A DNA stretch of 64,000 bases from an uncultured Bacteroidota bacterium. Lineage in GTDB: Bacteria > Bacteroidota > Bacteroidia > Bacteroidales > F082. The notes under the pieces were generated by a model. The model made no database searches and was not told the DNA's origin. It saw only the letters and a program-made list of their open reading frames with translations. The stretch lies in NCBI GenBank assembly GCA_913009685.1, contig CAJVXP010000009.1, positions 1 to 64,000 of the forward strand, in the 5' to 3' direction. This document shows positions 19,968 to 30,066 of the stretch, in pieces; the stretch's first letter is position 1, and each line of letters opens with the position of its first letter. The position numbers and the translations under genes were made by a program.

Positions 19968-20840
19968 TTATATGGACACGCCCAGCCAGGTTTTGGCCAG
20001 AAATCCGATACCGAAGGAGATCGCTGCCACGCCCAGCGAAATCAACGCCATGGTTAAGAACCGCTTTTTGAAGTTGACCTCTTTGGCCACTGAAATGTAA
20101 TAGTTGTAAGTGGCAATGATGAGCAGCGTCATGATGAGCATGACCACCATGGCTATTTTGGTGTCGGAAAACAGAAAATAGGGAAAGACCAGCAGCAGCA
20201 CTGTTATCAGATAGGCTACGCCAGTGTAAATAGCAGCCGTAACCGGGTTGACATCCTCTTTTGCCTCCTCTTCCTGTGAGGCGAGATAGCCGGACGACGC
20301 CATAGACAGGGCGGCGGCAATGCCCATAATGAGGCCGGTAACGCCGATGACGAGGTTATCGCTGAAGGCAAAACTCAGTCCCACCAGCGTTCCGGTCAGT
20401 TCAACCAGTGCATCGTTCAGCCCCAGCACAATAGCGCCCACGTAAGAAAGCCTTTTGTCGTTTAAAATACCGAGCAGTTCCTTTTCGTGTGCCTCTTCGT
20501 CCTGTGCTATCTTACTCACCTCCGGGTGTTTTTTGGCTGCTTTTTCATAAAATTCCTGTGCATGTACCTCGCCGCTTTCCATGAGTTTCAGCGCAAAACT
20601 CAACCCAAAAAGACGGGCCAGCAGCACATAGAAAAAGACTTTCAGTCGTTGGGGCTTTAACTCCTTCCCGGTAATATTTTTCCAGGTATGATAATGCCGC
20701 AACTCATCATCGGAGATACCTTTTAAAATGGATTTGTTTTTTTCGTCTTCACAAAATTTACTCAAACGGGCATAGACCTGATATTCCGTAATTTCAGCTT
20801 TTTGCTGGGACAGGAAAAGGGCATCTGTTGCTTCATTCAT
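19968..20840 (-). CDS. Ferritin-like/rubrerythrin domain fused to VIT1/CCC1 membrane transporter
   Basis: N-terminal EYQVYARLSKFCEDEKNKSILKGISDDELRHYHTW (diiron-like ExxH) and C-terminal GLNDALVELTGTLVGLSFAFS...MAASGYL-like VIT1 region. Confidence 0.88.
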   Translation of the reverse strand: MNEATDALFLSQQKAEITEYQVYARLSKFCEDEKNKSILKGISDDELRHYHTWKNITGKELKPQRLKVFFYVLLARLFGLSFALKLMESGEVHAQEFYEKAAKKHPEVSKIAQDEEAHEKELLGILNDKRLSYVGAIVLGLNDALVELTGTLVGLSFAFSDNLVIGVTGLIMGIAAALSMASSGYLASQEEEAKEDVNPVTAAIYTGVAYLITVLLLVFPYFLFSDTKIAMVVMLIMTLLIIATYNYYISVAKEVNFKKRFLTMALISLGVAAISFGIGFLAKTWLGVSI

Positions 20841-21265
20841 GAAATTGATTTTTGCTTATATTTTTTTTTGTTATGGCGCAAAAATAGACAAATGCGGGAA
20901 ATTCGGAAGAGCTGCGTGAGAGGAAGTCACCTCTCTACAAAACTACCCTTTTGTGCGGGGAGGTTGCTTCAGCTGCCTTATTCAATTTTATTGTCAGGGT
21001 CTGCTGAAAAACACTCTATTACATAATAATCAATAAGATATATTAAACTCGGCAACTTCAAATGCAAAGTTTTTGACTGAAAGGCGTTAATTTCCCTGCA
21101 TTTTTTGTTTAGTTAGCCCGTAGCACATTAGGGGACTTCTAATAATTCCTATCTTCGAGCTTTTGGCTTTTCGTTCCTTCTTTCCTCTTTTTTTACAACC
21201 ATACAGTTGCAAGGTCACTTGAACAGGGCAAACGCATCATATAAATGACAACCTGTTTTATTGAC

Positions 21266-21368
21266 CCTATAAATGAATTTATAGGCAAGGATTGAGTCGT
21301 CCCTAACGGGACTTTATTGAAGTCCCGTTAGGGACGACTCAAACAATAGTAGTGGATTTTAATCCACT
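21266..21368. repeat. Array of three perfect hairpins upstream of argS
   Basis: CCTATAAA-TGAA-TTTATAGG (21266-21285); TTGAGTCGTCCCTAACGGGACTT-TATTG-AAGTCCCGTTAGGGACGACTCAA (21292-21342, 23-bp stem); AGTGGATT-TT-AATCCACT (21351-21368). Confidence 0.9.
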
Positions 21369-21539
21369 GCGAAAAAAGTACTTTTGTGGTTTACAATAAC
21401 TTATCGATATAAATTGTTATAAAACGTATTCTCTGTAAAATTTGTGTAAAAGATGATACGTTTGCCCAGGTCACTTGAAAGATACTGTGTTCACATACGG
21501 CATTTTTCCCTAATTTTGCCCCTCAAAATATTGTATAGC

Positions 21540-23327
21540 ATGATTGAATCCAAACTGGCAGAAGCGCTGACAAAAGCTGTAAAAATACTGTACCAACAAG
21601 TGGTGCAACCGGAAATTTTCCAGATACAGAAAACCCGTCCGGAGTTTGAGGGCGACCTGACCGTTGTGGTTTTCCCGCTGTTGCGTCTGTCGCACAAAGC
21701 GCCTGAACCCACTGCTAACGAGCTGGGACGATGGCTGACGGAGCAGTTGGATGAAGTGAAAGCTTACAATGTCATCAAAGGATTTCTGAACCTGGAAATT
21801 AACGATGCTTACTGGCTCTCCTTTTTCAAGACGGCCACAGAAGAAAAAAATTTCGGCTTTAAGCCGCAGCAGGATGAGCCGCCGGTGGTGATTGAGTACT
21901 CGTCGCCCAACACCAACAAGCCGCTACATCTGGGGCATGTTCGCAACAACCTGCTGGGATGGTCGGTGGCTGAAATATTGAAAGCCAGCGGAAAAAAAGT
22001 TTTTAAAGTTAACCTGGTAAATGACCGGGGCATTCATATTTGCAAGTCTATGCTTGCCTGGCAGAAATGGGGCAATGGAAAAACACCGGAGAACACCGGC
22101 CTGAAAGGTGATAAGTTGGTGGGAAACTTTTATGTACTTTTTGATAAGGAGTACAAAAAGGAGATCGCCCGGCTGATGGAACAAGGTATGGACGAAAAAG
22201 AGGCTGCTCAAAAAGCGCCGCTCATCCTCGAAGCCAAAGAGATGCTCGTAAAGTGGGAAGTCGGTGACGCAGAAGTACGCCAGCTGTGGAAAGAGATGAA
22301 CAGCTGGGTTTATGCAGGTTTCGATATGACTTACAAGCATATGGGCATTGATTTTGATAAAATCTATTACGAATCGGAGACTTATCTGCACGGCAAGGTG
22401 CTGGTAGACGAAGGATTGGAAAAAGGTGTCTTTTACAAAAAAGAAGATGGCTCCGTATGGTGCGACCTGACCGATGAAGGGCTGGACAAAAAACTGCTGC
22501 TCCGCGCCGACGGCACTTCCGTGTACATGACGCAGGACCTGGGAACGGCACAGTTGCGCTATAACGATTTCCACCCACAAAAGCTTATCTATGTGGTAGG
22601 CAACGAACAAAACTATCATTTCGAAGTGCTGCAACGCATTTTTAAAAAGCTGGGTAGAAGTTGGAGCGAAGGTATTTATCATCTTTCGTACGGCATGGTG
22701 GAGTTGCCGAACGGCAAGATGAAATCGCGCGAAGGTACTGTGGTGGATGCCGACGACCTGATGGAAGAGATGGCAGACACAGCACGAAGGACTTCCGAAA
22801 AGCTGGGAAAATTCGATGATTTTACCCCGGAAGAATCCTTTAAACTATTTGAAATGATTGGCCTTGGCGCTTTGAAGTATTTCATTTTAAAAGTAGATCC
22901 AAAGAAAACCATGCTTTTCAATCCGGAAGAGTCCATTGACTTCAACGGCAACACCGGCTCGTTTATCCAATACACACACGCCCGCATTCGTTCGGTCATC
23001 CGAAAAGCTGCTGCTGCCGGCATTAATGCAGAAAAAGAGGATATGTCCGGACTATCACTTGAGAAAAAAGAAAAATCGCTTATAAAACTGCTGTACGATT
23101 TTCCGCAAGTTATCAATGCTGCCGCAGAGGCATACAGTCCGGCACAAATTGCCAACTATTGCTATGAGCTCGCCAAAGAGTACAACCAGCTTTACCACGA
23201 TTTGTCCATTTTGAAAGAAGCAAATATCTCAAAGCGTGCCCTGCGGCTGATGTTGTCTGATTTCACCTCGCAGGTGCTGCACTCGGCCATGGGAATGCTG
23301 GGGATTCAGCTTCCGGAAAGGATGTAA
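21540..23327 (+). CDS. argS: Arginyl-tRNA synthetase
   Basis: VIEYSSPNTNKPLHLGHVRN, VVGNEQNYHFEVLQRIFKKLG, C-terminal LHSAMGMLGIQLPERM; start set to internal MIESKLAEAL. Confidence 0.95.
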   Translation: MIESKLAEALTKAVKILYQQVVQPEIFQIQKTRPEFEGDLTVVVFPLLRLSHKAPEPTANELGRWLTEQLDEVKAYNVIKGFLNLEINDAYWLSFFKTATEEKNFGFKPQQDEPPVVIEYSSPNTNKPLHLGHVRNNLLGWSVAEILKASGKKVFKVNLVNDRGIHICKSMLAWQKWGNGKTPENTGLKGDKLVGNFYVLFDKEYKKEIARLMEQGMDEKEAAQKAPLILEAKEMLVKWEVGDAEVRQLWKEMNSWVYAGFDMTYKHMGIDFDKIYYESETYLHGKVLVDEGLEKGVFYKKEDGSVWCDLTDEGLDKKLLLRADGTSVYMTQDLGTAQLRYNDFHPQKLIYVVGNEQNYHFEVLQRIFKKLGRSWSEGIYHLSYGMVELPNGKMKSREGTVVDADDLMEEMADTARRTSEKLGKFDDFTPEESFKLFEMIGLGALKYFILKVDPKKTMLFNPEESIDFNGNTGSFIQYTHARIRSVIRKAAAAGINAEKEDMSGLSLEKKEKSLIKLLYDFPQVINAAAEAYSPAQIANYCYELAKEYNQLYHDLSILKEANISKRALRLMLSDFTSQVLHSAMGMLGIQLPERM

Positions 23328-23466
23328 ATAAAGTCTGAAGTGTGCTAAAGTGTCTAAAGTACTTGAAGTTAGGGGTTCCCGGAAGGAAATTATATTTCAG
23401 GCTCCATAAAATGCGTGTTTGTTACCCGTTTCCTTTAGCACACATTTCATTCAGCCACAGCCCTCG

Positions 23467-25131
23467 CTACTTCCTGTCCTTCACAACTTTACCGTAATAG
23501 TTTTCCCCAGCACCGGAAAGGCGAAGCAGATATATTCCGGGCTTAAGCCGGGATAAAAAAGTATTGTGCAGGGAAAGCCGGGAACCGGTGACCGAAAATT
23601 CTCTCTCAAACAACTTCTTTCCATCCAAAGAAAACAGTGTCAGCCGGAACTTCCCGGAAATATTTTGGGGAACTTTCACAAAAAAACCATCATGGAAGGG
23701 ATTGGGATAAGTGGTTAAAGTGTTCTCCCCTGTTTTCCGGTTCGGGACACCGAGATAGGCATCGGCTTTGGCGAAATCGGGAATACCCCAGCCCATAAGC
23801 GAATTGGGGTTGTCTGATAAGGAAGCCGTCTTCTTCAGTGCTTCAATAATCTGCATATTTGTAGCCAGGGGATGCGCTTCCCACAAACAGGCGCTCATGC
23901 CCGCCATGACTGGCGAGGAAAAAGAAGTTCCGCTGGCGCGCATAACAGAATCCGTTGAATTGGCCACTGCATCGCCTTGTCCCATAGCCATTACTGTGGG
24001 TTTAATACGCCCGTCGCAGGTCGGGCCAATGGAGCTGAATGAGGCTCTAATGCCGGTGGCGGTAACCGCCCCGACAGTCAAAACACTGTCGCCATCGGCA
24101 GGAGCGCCAATCCATGGAAATGTTTTGCTACCACCGCTGTTTCCGGCGCTGTTTACCACGAGTATTCCTTTGCTTGCCGCAATCTCTGCTCCTCGTGTAG
24201 AGATACAGGTTTTACCATCCATATCGGAATACGGATGAGAATAAGTGGTATCATCAAAATCGATATATCCAAGCGAGCTGTTTATGACATCGGCTCCCAC
24301 GCTGTCGGCAAACTCTGCTGCAGAAACCCAGTTGTACTCTTCAATCACGTTTTCCGAACGTGCATCTTCCGAACGCAACAGCCAGTAAGAAGCTTTCGGC
24401 GCCGTCCCAATCATGGTTCCGGGTATATCTGCTGCCATACACGAAAGCACCATACGGCCATGGTAATGTTGAGGATAAACATCACCGCCGGGATTGACAA
24501 AATCACGGGTTCCCAAAATACGGTGGTCATTCCGCAAGCTGTCAAACAAAGGCTGTGTCTGCACATAACTGTATCCGGCATCCAGAACGGCAATCACCAT
24601 ACCCTGTCCCCGGAAACCTTTCCTATGCAAGTAAATGCCGTTAATTTGTTTAATTTGCGTCAAAGCAGCGCCATACTGCGCATCCGGAATATCATCGGCT
24701 TTAAAAACCGGAGCAACCCCTTTCGGCAACACCGCTTCTTTTCGGAATTTATCCTGTTTCTGCTTTGCAGCACCAAGTTTAAGCGTCTTCCTGACAAAAG
24801 AAAAGCCTTTAATACTATCCAACAGCACCGTATCAGTAGTATAAACCGTTACGCCGTTCAGCCAACGGCTGGTATTTAAAATTTTTACACCTGCATTAGC
24901 CACAGCTCTAACATATTGAGGGTTCACCGGAAGGTCATTTTCTTTTATGGGGATATGAAATTTTGCCCGTCTTGCCAGTGCCCTGGCGGTAAGAAATTCT
25001 TCGGGATGATTCAGCGAGTAAGGTGAATTGTTTTTATCCGTAAACTGAATATAATATTTGTCGGGAGCAATCTGAGAAAAGACCTGAAAGCTTAGGAGAG
25101 CCAGCAAAAAGAATAGAAAATATTTTTTCAT
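23467..25131 (-). CDS. Subtilisin-like S8 peptidase with T9SS type A C-terminal sorting domain
   Basis: AVLDAGYSYV (Asp), YHGRMVLSCMA (His), SGTSFSSPVMAG (Ser); C-terminal TYPNPFHDGFFVKVP...LKPGIYLLRL...GKVVK. Confidence 0.93.
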   Translation of the reverse strand: MKKYFLFFLLALLSFQVFSQIAPDKYYIQFTDKNNSPYSLNHPEEFLTARALARRAKFHIPIKENDLPVNPQYVRAVANAGVKILNTSRWLNGVTVYTTDTVLLDSIKGFSFVRKTLKLGAAKQKQDKFRKEAVLPKGVAPVFKADDIPDAQYGAALTQIKQINGIYLHRKGFRGQGMVIAVLDAGYSYVQTQPLFDSLRNDHRILGTRDFVNPGGDVYPQHYHGRMVLSCMAADIPGTMIGTAPKASYWLLRSEDARSENVIEEYNWVSAAEFADSVGADVINSSLGYIDFDDTTYSHPYSDMDGKTCISTRGAEIAASKGILVVNSAGNSGGSKTFPWIGAPADGDSVLTVGAVTATGIRASFSSIGPTCDGRIKPTVMAMGQGDAVANSTDSVMRASGTSFSSPVMAGMSACLWEAHPLATNMQIIEALKKTASLSDNPNSLMGWGIPDFAKADAYLGVPNRKTGENTLTTYPNPFHDGFFVKVPQNISGKFRLTLFSLDGKKLFEREFSVTGSRLSLHNTFLSRLKPGIYLLRLSGAGENYYGKVVKDRK

Positions 25132-25242
25132 ATATACTATGTTATTGTCAATAAACGCATTAAACTTTTATATCTCCCTGACGATTCCTAATAAATTACC
25201 ATTCCTCAGCTCATCCAGATTTAAGGCTCTAATTTACAATAC

Positions 25243-25263
25243 TTTCGGATTACAAATCCGAAA
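25243..25263 (-). repeat. TTTGTAA-core hairpin, copy 3
   Basis: Minus strand TTTCGGATT-TGT-AATCCGAAA, 9-bp perfect stem, 43 nt downstream of the M1 peptidase stop. Confidence 0.8.
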
Positions 25264-25305
25264 AAGCGAAAACGGAAACGATAAATTCGAAAGAGAGGAG
25301 CTTCT

Positions 25306-27195
25306 CTAATTTTCCCAAACGTTATTACTCATATCCACATCCGGCACATCGGGCGCTCCGAGAATAACTTTTATAATGGTTTTGGCTTTATTGGCCTGGA
25401 TACTGATTGTATCCTGCCCTTTGTTCCACACAGCCGTAGATTCCAAAAAAGTATCTTTTGAGCCATCGGCATATACGCAAACCACTTTGACCGGCATAGG
25501 AAGACCGCCTGTATTTTCAATAACAATTTTATTGTCAGCGGTAACCTCTTTCACCGCCTGATCAGCGTAACCGGGGCCAAAAAACCAGGGTTTGAAAAAC
25601 CACATCAAATTTTGTCCTGTGGTATTCATAAAGCAATTGAAAAAGTCAAATGGGATGGGATGTTTCCCGTGCCAACGGTTTATGTAGGTATGCAAAGCCT
25701 TTTTAAATTCAGTATCGCCGAGGGCATTACGCAAAAACTTATAAGCCAGTGACGGACGCGTATAAGCATGAATTCTGTAAGAGGAATAATCACAAATCAG
25801 GTTGGAAGGAAGCATAAGTGTTACCTCCATTTGCCGTCCGCTGGTACGGCTAAAGCGCTGTGCTGTCCTCTGAAAATAGTGATACTCCGGGGCCATATTT
25901 TCACTAAAAGCACCGGTAAAATAGGAAGCCCAGCCTTCATCCATCCAGGCATATTTACGTTCGTTTGTCCCCATGAAAAACGGGAAATAGGAATGGGAAA
26001 TTTCGTGGAATACCAGGCCGGCAGTGGAGGTAGTATCTTTCGGGTCGCCATCGTTGGCCATCATCGGGGTTTCCATGCCTCCGTTGCGCGTACCATTGCT
26101 GAAAGAGGTCATATGCTCAAAGGGATATGCGTACCCCGGCCATTCGTATGACATAAATTCAATGCTTTTGCGCGCATAGTAAGCCGTCCGCTGAAAGGTG
26201 TTCGACGAATCGGGATAAATAGCTTCCACGCGAACGCGCCGGCCGGTAGCGGAATCAACCAAAACCGACGAAGCATCCCAGTTGTACCGCAACGTGGCGG
26301 CAAACGAGAAATCCGTTACATATTTAGCCGTAAAATGCCAGGTGTTGACGCCTTTGTTTTTCAACACCTTGTTCTTGTCCCAGTCTTTTTGACTGACAAC
26401 AGCAATGATTTTGTCCGATCTTTTTACCTTTTTCAGCCGTTTCAAAACCGGTTTGGCATACACCTCATCTGCATTGTTTAAATGTCCGGTAGCCCAAACG
26501 GCATAATCCGGAGGTGTGGTGATATGAATATCATAATTGTTGAAATCGTTATAAAATTCGGTGATACCGTTAAATTTAGTCTTGTCCCATCCACTGATAT
26601 CATCATAAACGCTGATTTGCGGATACCAGTAGGCGATAAAAAAACGACCTTTTCCGTAGTTTCCCATGCGGTTCCGGGTAGTCTCCGGAATATGAAATTT
26701 CCATCCGGCTGTCAGGATTAGCGAGTCTCCCGGAGTCAGCGCATGGGGCAGCCTGATATAACGGTTTGTGCCTAAAAAATAGCCATATTGTTTTGCCGGC
26801 ATTTTAACCGGCTCACCGTTAACCTTTATGTAGTCTATTTGGACGCCATTGGTAAGGTCGGCAGAGCCAATATTCCAGGCACGGGCAGCGCCTTTCTTGT
26901 AAAAATCCTGATAAAGCCTGATAACCAGCATGTGCAACGTGTCGGGACTATTGTTAAAATAGGTAACTTTTTCTGTTCCTTTCAGGCTGCTTTCCGCCGC
27001 GAGCAGTTCTGCATTAATTTGATAATGTGCATGGTTTTCCCAATAATTTGGTCCCGGATTACCATCTTTCGACCGTGTTCCGGCTGCATAAGCCTTTTGT
27101 ATTTCAATGGGAATGAGCTGGTTAGATTGTGCCATCAACGCAGAAAATTGAAGCCCCAGAAAAAGAGCTGTCAATAAAAAGGAAATTCTTTTCAT
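25306..27195 (-). CDS. M1 family metallopeptidase, secreted
   Basis: GMETPMMAN, VFHEISHSYFPFFMGTNERKYAWMDEGWASY (HExxH-x18-E); signal peptide. Confidence 0.95.
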   Translation of the reverse strand: MKRISFLLTALFLGLQFSALMAQSNQLIPIEIQKAYAAGTRSKDGNPGPNYWENHAHYQINAELLAAESSLKGTEKVTYFNNSPDTLHMLVIRLYQDFYKKGAARAWNIGSADLTNGVQIDYIKVNGEPVKMPAKQYGYFLGTNRYIRLPHALTPGDSLILTAGWKFHIPETTRNRMGNYGKGRFFIAYWYPQISVYDDISGWDKTKFNGITEFYNDFNNYDIHITTPPDYAVWATGHLNNADEVYAKPVLKRLKKVKRSDKIIAVVSQKDWDKNKVLKNKGVNTWHFTAKYVTDFSFAATLRYNWDASSVLVDSATGRRVRVEAIYPDSSNTFQRTAYYARKSIEFMSYEWPGYAYPFEHMTSFSNGTRNGGMETPMMANDGDPKDTTSTAGLVFHEISHSYFPFFMGTNERKYAWMDEGWASYFTGAFSENMAPEYHYFQRTAQRFSRTSGRQMEVTLMLPSNLICDYSSYRIHAYTRPSLAYKFLRNALGDTEFKKALHTYINRWHGKHPIPFDFFNCFMNTTGQNLMWFFKPWFFGPGYADQAVKEVTADNKIVIENTGGLPMPVKVVCVYADGSKDTFLESTAVWNKGQDTISIQANKAKTIIKVILGAPDVPDVDMSNNVWEN

Positions 27196-27265
27196 CTGAT
27201 TTTGGATGTTATGTTTAAAGGGTAAAATTAAAAAAATCTATTGATAAACATTTTTCCAGTGAGAC

Positions 27266-27282
27266 ACGCATTACAAACGCGC
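27266..27282 (-). repeat. TTTGTAA-core hairpin, copy 4
   Basis: Minus strand GCGCGTT-TGT-AATGCGT, 7-bp stem with G.T wobbles, 45 nt downstream of rex stop. Confidence 0.6.
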
Positions 27283-27326
27283 GCCGGTGATTCGGCGAAG
27301 GCAGGTACTTCAGGCTTAAGCAATAA

Positions 27327-28022
27327 TTATTCTTCCGGACAGGAATCTTTGTTGGTAAAATAAGCCAGTTTTTCCAGCTTGCTAATCATGTCATAGTTTT
27401 CCACATGAATTTCTTTTGGCACTTTAAGGTGTACAGAAGTAAAATTCAATATCCCCCTTACTCCCGAGTCGATAATGATTTTTGAAATATCACCGGCAAA
27501 AGAGGAAGGCACTGCCAGAACAGACAGTTCAATATTTTCCCTTCGCATAATCTCTTTCATTCGCGAAATATTATAGCATTTCACATCAGGAAATTGCATC
27601 CCCGGCTCTTTGTCTATGCGGAAGGTTGCCGCCACTTGCAGCATGGTATCCTGATAATTGAAATAGTCGGCTACAGCCCGGCCCAAATCACCAACACCCA
27701 CAAAAGCAACTTTCTGTACATAAACACAGTCGATGGCACGTCCGATACTTTTGATAAGTTCAGAAACATCATAACCTTTGTGAATATCACCGGAAAAGCC
27801 GATGAGCATCAGGTCGCGACGTACATGCACCGGATTAATTTTCAGCAAATGCGCCAGTTGGTGCGAATGGATATGTGTTTTATCTTCCGTCTTTAAATTA
27901 AGAAGGGTTCGCCGGTAATTGCTCAGCCGTTCTACAGTGTTGCCAGGTAAATTCTTTATCATCGAAGTATGTATTCGTTTCTTAGTTTTTTGAGGGGCGC
28001 AATTTATAAATAATTCCAACAT
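27327..28022 (-). CDS. rex: Redox-sensing transcriptional repressor Rex
   Basis: LLKINPVHVRRDLMLIGFSGDIHKGYDVSELI, VAFVGVGDLGRAVADYF NAD-binding motif. Confidence 0.93.
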   Translation of the reverse strand: MLELFINCAPQKTKKRIHTSMIKNLPGNTVERLSNYRRTLLNLKTEDKTHIHSHQLAHLLKINPVHVRRDLMLIGFSGDIHKGYDVSELIKSIGRAIDCVYVQKVAFVGVGDLGRAVADYFNYQDTMLQVAATFRIDKEPGMQFPDVKCYNISRMKEIMRRENIELSVLAVPSSFAGDISKIIIDSGVRGILNFTSVHLKVPKEIHVENYDMISKLEKLAYFTNKDSCPEE

Positions 28023-28333
28023 TAAAGCTAAGAATTCTGTCCCGGTTTTATATTGATTTGAAGATTGGGGGAAAACGGGGTCAGACCAAAATAAGATGCC
28101 GGCTTAAAAAGCAAAGGTCATATTTTCATTAAACCGGTAAACCATAATGAAAGAATTCTGAAACTGAAGCATATTTTCCGGTTAACACATTTGTCAAACA
28201 AGAATTTCATTTTCCCGGTTAAGCAATGGTTTTCAGTAAGGTTGTTTTAAATAACTTCTATCAAAAAAATCCGAAATGGAAACATCTTCTATCAAAGTTT
28301 TTTGTATATTGCACCATAAAATAAAGCTAAATC

Positions 28334-28735
28334 ATGAAAAAATACATTTCATTATCAGTAAAATGTCCCTTTTGCGGAAAATCGCTCATGGATGGGGATG
28401 AGCTCCTTCATGGAGAGCCTACCATTAAACTGAATATTCAAACACGGGAAAGCAGAGGAATTATTCATCTGTGTTCCATTTACGAGTGTTTTGATTATAA
28501 AACAGAGGTGGCTCTTACCGAAAAGGAGGTTGTGGAATTTGTCTGTCCTCACTGCAATAAGGAGCTGAACACCAAAGATGTATGTCGCATTTGCCATGCT
28601 CCTATGGTTTCATTGCTTCTTAAAACAGGCGGAAGAGTAAGCCTGTGCTCACGAACAGGATGTGCCAATCACTATGTAGCTTTTGAGGATTTATCCACAG
28701 AGCTGCAAAAATTTTATGAAAAGTATGAGATTTAG
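28334..28735 (+). CDS. Small multi-zinc-ribbon-like protein
   Basis: Cys motifs CPFC, CPHC, CRIC, CSRTGC in 133 aa. Confidence 0.6.
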   Translation: MKKYISLSVKCPFCGKSLMDGDELLHGEPTIKLNIQTRESRGIIHLCSIYECFDYKTEVALTEKEVVEFVCPHCNKELNTKDVCRICHAPMVSLLLKTGGRVSLCSRTGCANHYVAFEDLSTELQKFYEKYEI

Positions 28736-28897
28736 GGTTTGTGAGGTAATAACCTAACTGTTTCGGCTCGTTCTTTTGCGCTTTTACTTTGTTGCAAAAG
28801 TTTTAAATAAACTGTGGCTATTCGCAACTTTTGCGCCTTGAAAAACCACAAAATTACTTCGTCGATTCCAGTCACGTTATTTCCTCACAAGCCCTTA
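28734..28897. mobile_element. MITE-like element, copy A
   Basis: Imperfect terminal inverted repeats AGGGTTTGTGAGGTAATAACCTAACTG / reverse complement of CAGTCACGTTATTTCCTCACAAGCCCT; internal GCAAAAGTT/AACTTTTGC; shares architecture with 56117-56277. Confidence 0.6.
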
Positions 28898-29911
28898 GCA
28901 AATTCGGGGTAATTGCTGCCCCGAAAGCATCTCAATCATTCTTTTGCCACCTACCGATGTGTTGAGCCAGGCTTTTCCGGGATGCTCGCTGGTTATCTCG
29001 CCAATAACAGCAGCTTGTTTACCCAGTGGATTAGCCTGCATGGCTTCGACGATTCGGTCTGCATCATTTGCTGCCACTACCATCACCAGTTTTCCTTCGT
29101 TTGCTACATAAAGCGGGTCGAAGCCCAGCAGTTCACACATTCCCCTCACCGAATCTTTCGGCACAAGTTTATCCTCATTTATCTGAATGCCGAAATCCTT
29201 TTTTCGCACCAGCTCGGACAATACCGTTCCGAGTCCTCCGCGGGTAGCATCGCGCATGAAGCGAATATTTTCCGAAACTTCCAACGCCTCTGCAATAAGT
29301 CCGTTCAAACAAGCACAATCCGACAAAACAGACGTTGAAATATTCATGTCATTTCGTGCCGCCATAATGGCCATGCCGTGCTCGGCAATTCCGCCGTTGA
29401 TAATGATTTTATCGCCTGCTTTTATGTTCTTTCCAGAGCTGATGGCCAACAAGTTATCGTCTATCTCCCCTACTCCGCTGGTATTGATGAAAATTTTATC
29501 GCATTTTCCTTTTTCCACTACCTTCGTGTCGCCGGTAGCGATGAAAACACCGGCCTTTTTGGCTTCTTCCGACATGCTTCTCACAATCTTTTCCAGCTCA
29601 TCAAGCGGAAATCCTTCTTCAAGGATAAATCCCACGCTCAGGTATTTGGGAACGGCCCCGGAAACGGCCAAATCGTTAACTGTTCCTGCAATAGCAAGCT
29701 TGCCAATGTTTCCGCCGGGAAAGAAAACCGGATCTACCACAAACGAATCAGTGGTAAATGCCAGATTTTGCCCATGTAACTTCAGAAGCGCCGAATCGCC
29801 CTGTTCGTGCAGGATAGGATTGTCGAAATAGCGAACAAACAAACTTTCAATTAATTCGTGGGTCATGCTGCCTCCGCTACCGTGTCCCATTAATATTTTA
29901 TCGTCTTTCAT
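28895..29911 (-). CDS. hypE: Hydrogenase expression/formation protein HypE
   Basis: MGHGSGGSMTHELIE, FTTDSFVVDPVFFPGGNIGKLA; C-terminal LPRIC. Confidence 0.97.
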   Translation of the reverse strand: MKDDKILMGHGSGGSMTHELIESLFVRYFDNPILHEQGDSALLKLHGQNLAFTTDSFVVDPVFFPGGNIGKLAIAGTVNDLAVSGAVPKYLSVGFILEEGFPLDELEKIVRSMSEEAKKAGVFIATGDTKVVEKGKCDKIFINTSGVGEIDDNLLAISSGKNIKAGDKIIINGGIAEHGMAIMAARNDMNISTSVLSDCACLNGLIAEALEVSENIRFMRDATRGGLGTVLSELVRKKDFGIQINEDKLVPKDSVRGMCELLGFDPLYVANEGKLVMVVAANDADRIVEAMQANPLGKQAAVIGEITSEHPGKAWLNTSVGGKRMIEMLSGQQLPRIC

Positions 29912-30066
29912 GATTATTTCTTATTATTTTTTTATGATTACTCTAAATTTCCAGGCCTCAGGTCAATTTGTATGAGAGAATATGAATATTCGCCGTGTGT
30001 TTTGTAGTTTATACTACATTTAACAAAGAACCAATTTCCGATTTCCAACCAATGACGCCGGAGCAC

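Noticed and set aside
21266-21368. Possible CRISPR array
   Set aside because: Hairpins differ in sequence and there is no regular repeat-spacer spacing; no cas genes in the window.
21924-22682. 252-aa minus-strand ORF inside argS
   Set aside because: Antisense shadow of a conserved tRNA synthetase.
24235-24879. 214-aa plus-strand ORF inside the S8 peptidase gene
   Set aside because: Antisense shadow; catalytic motifs support the minus strand.
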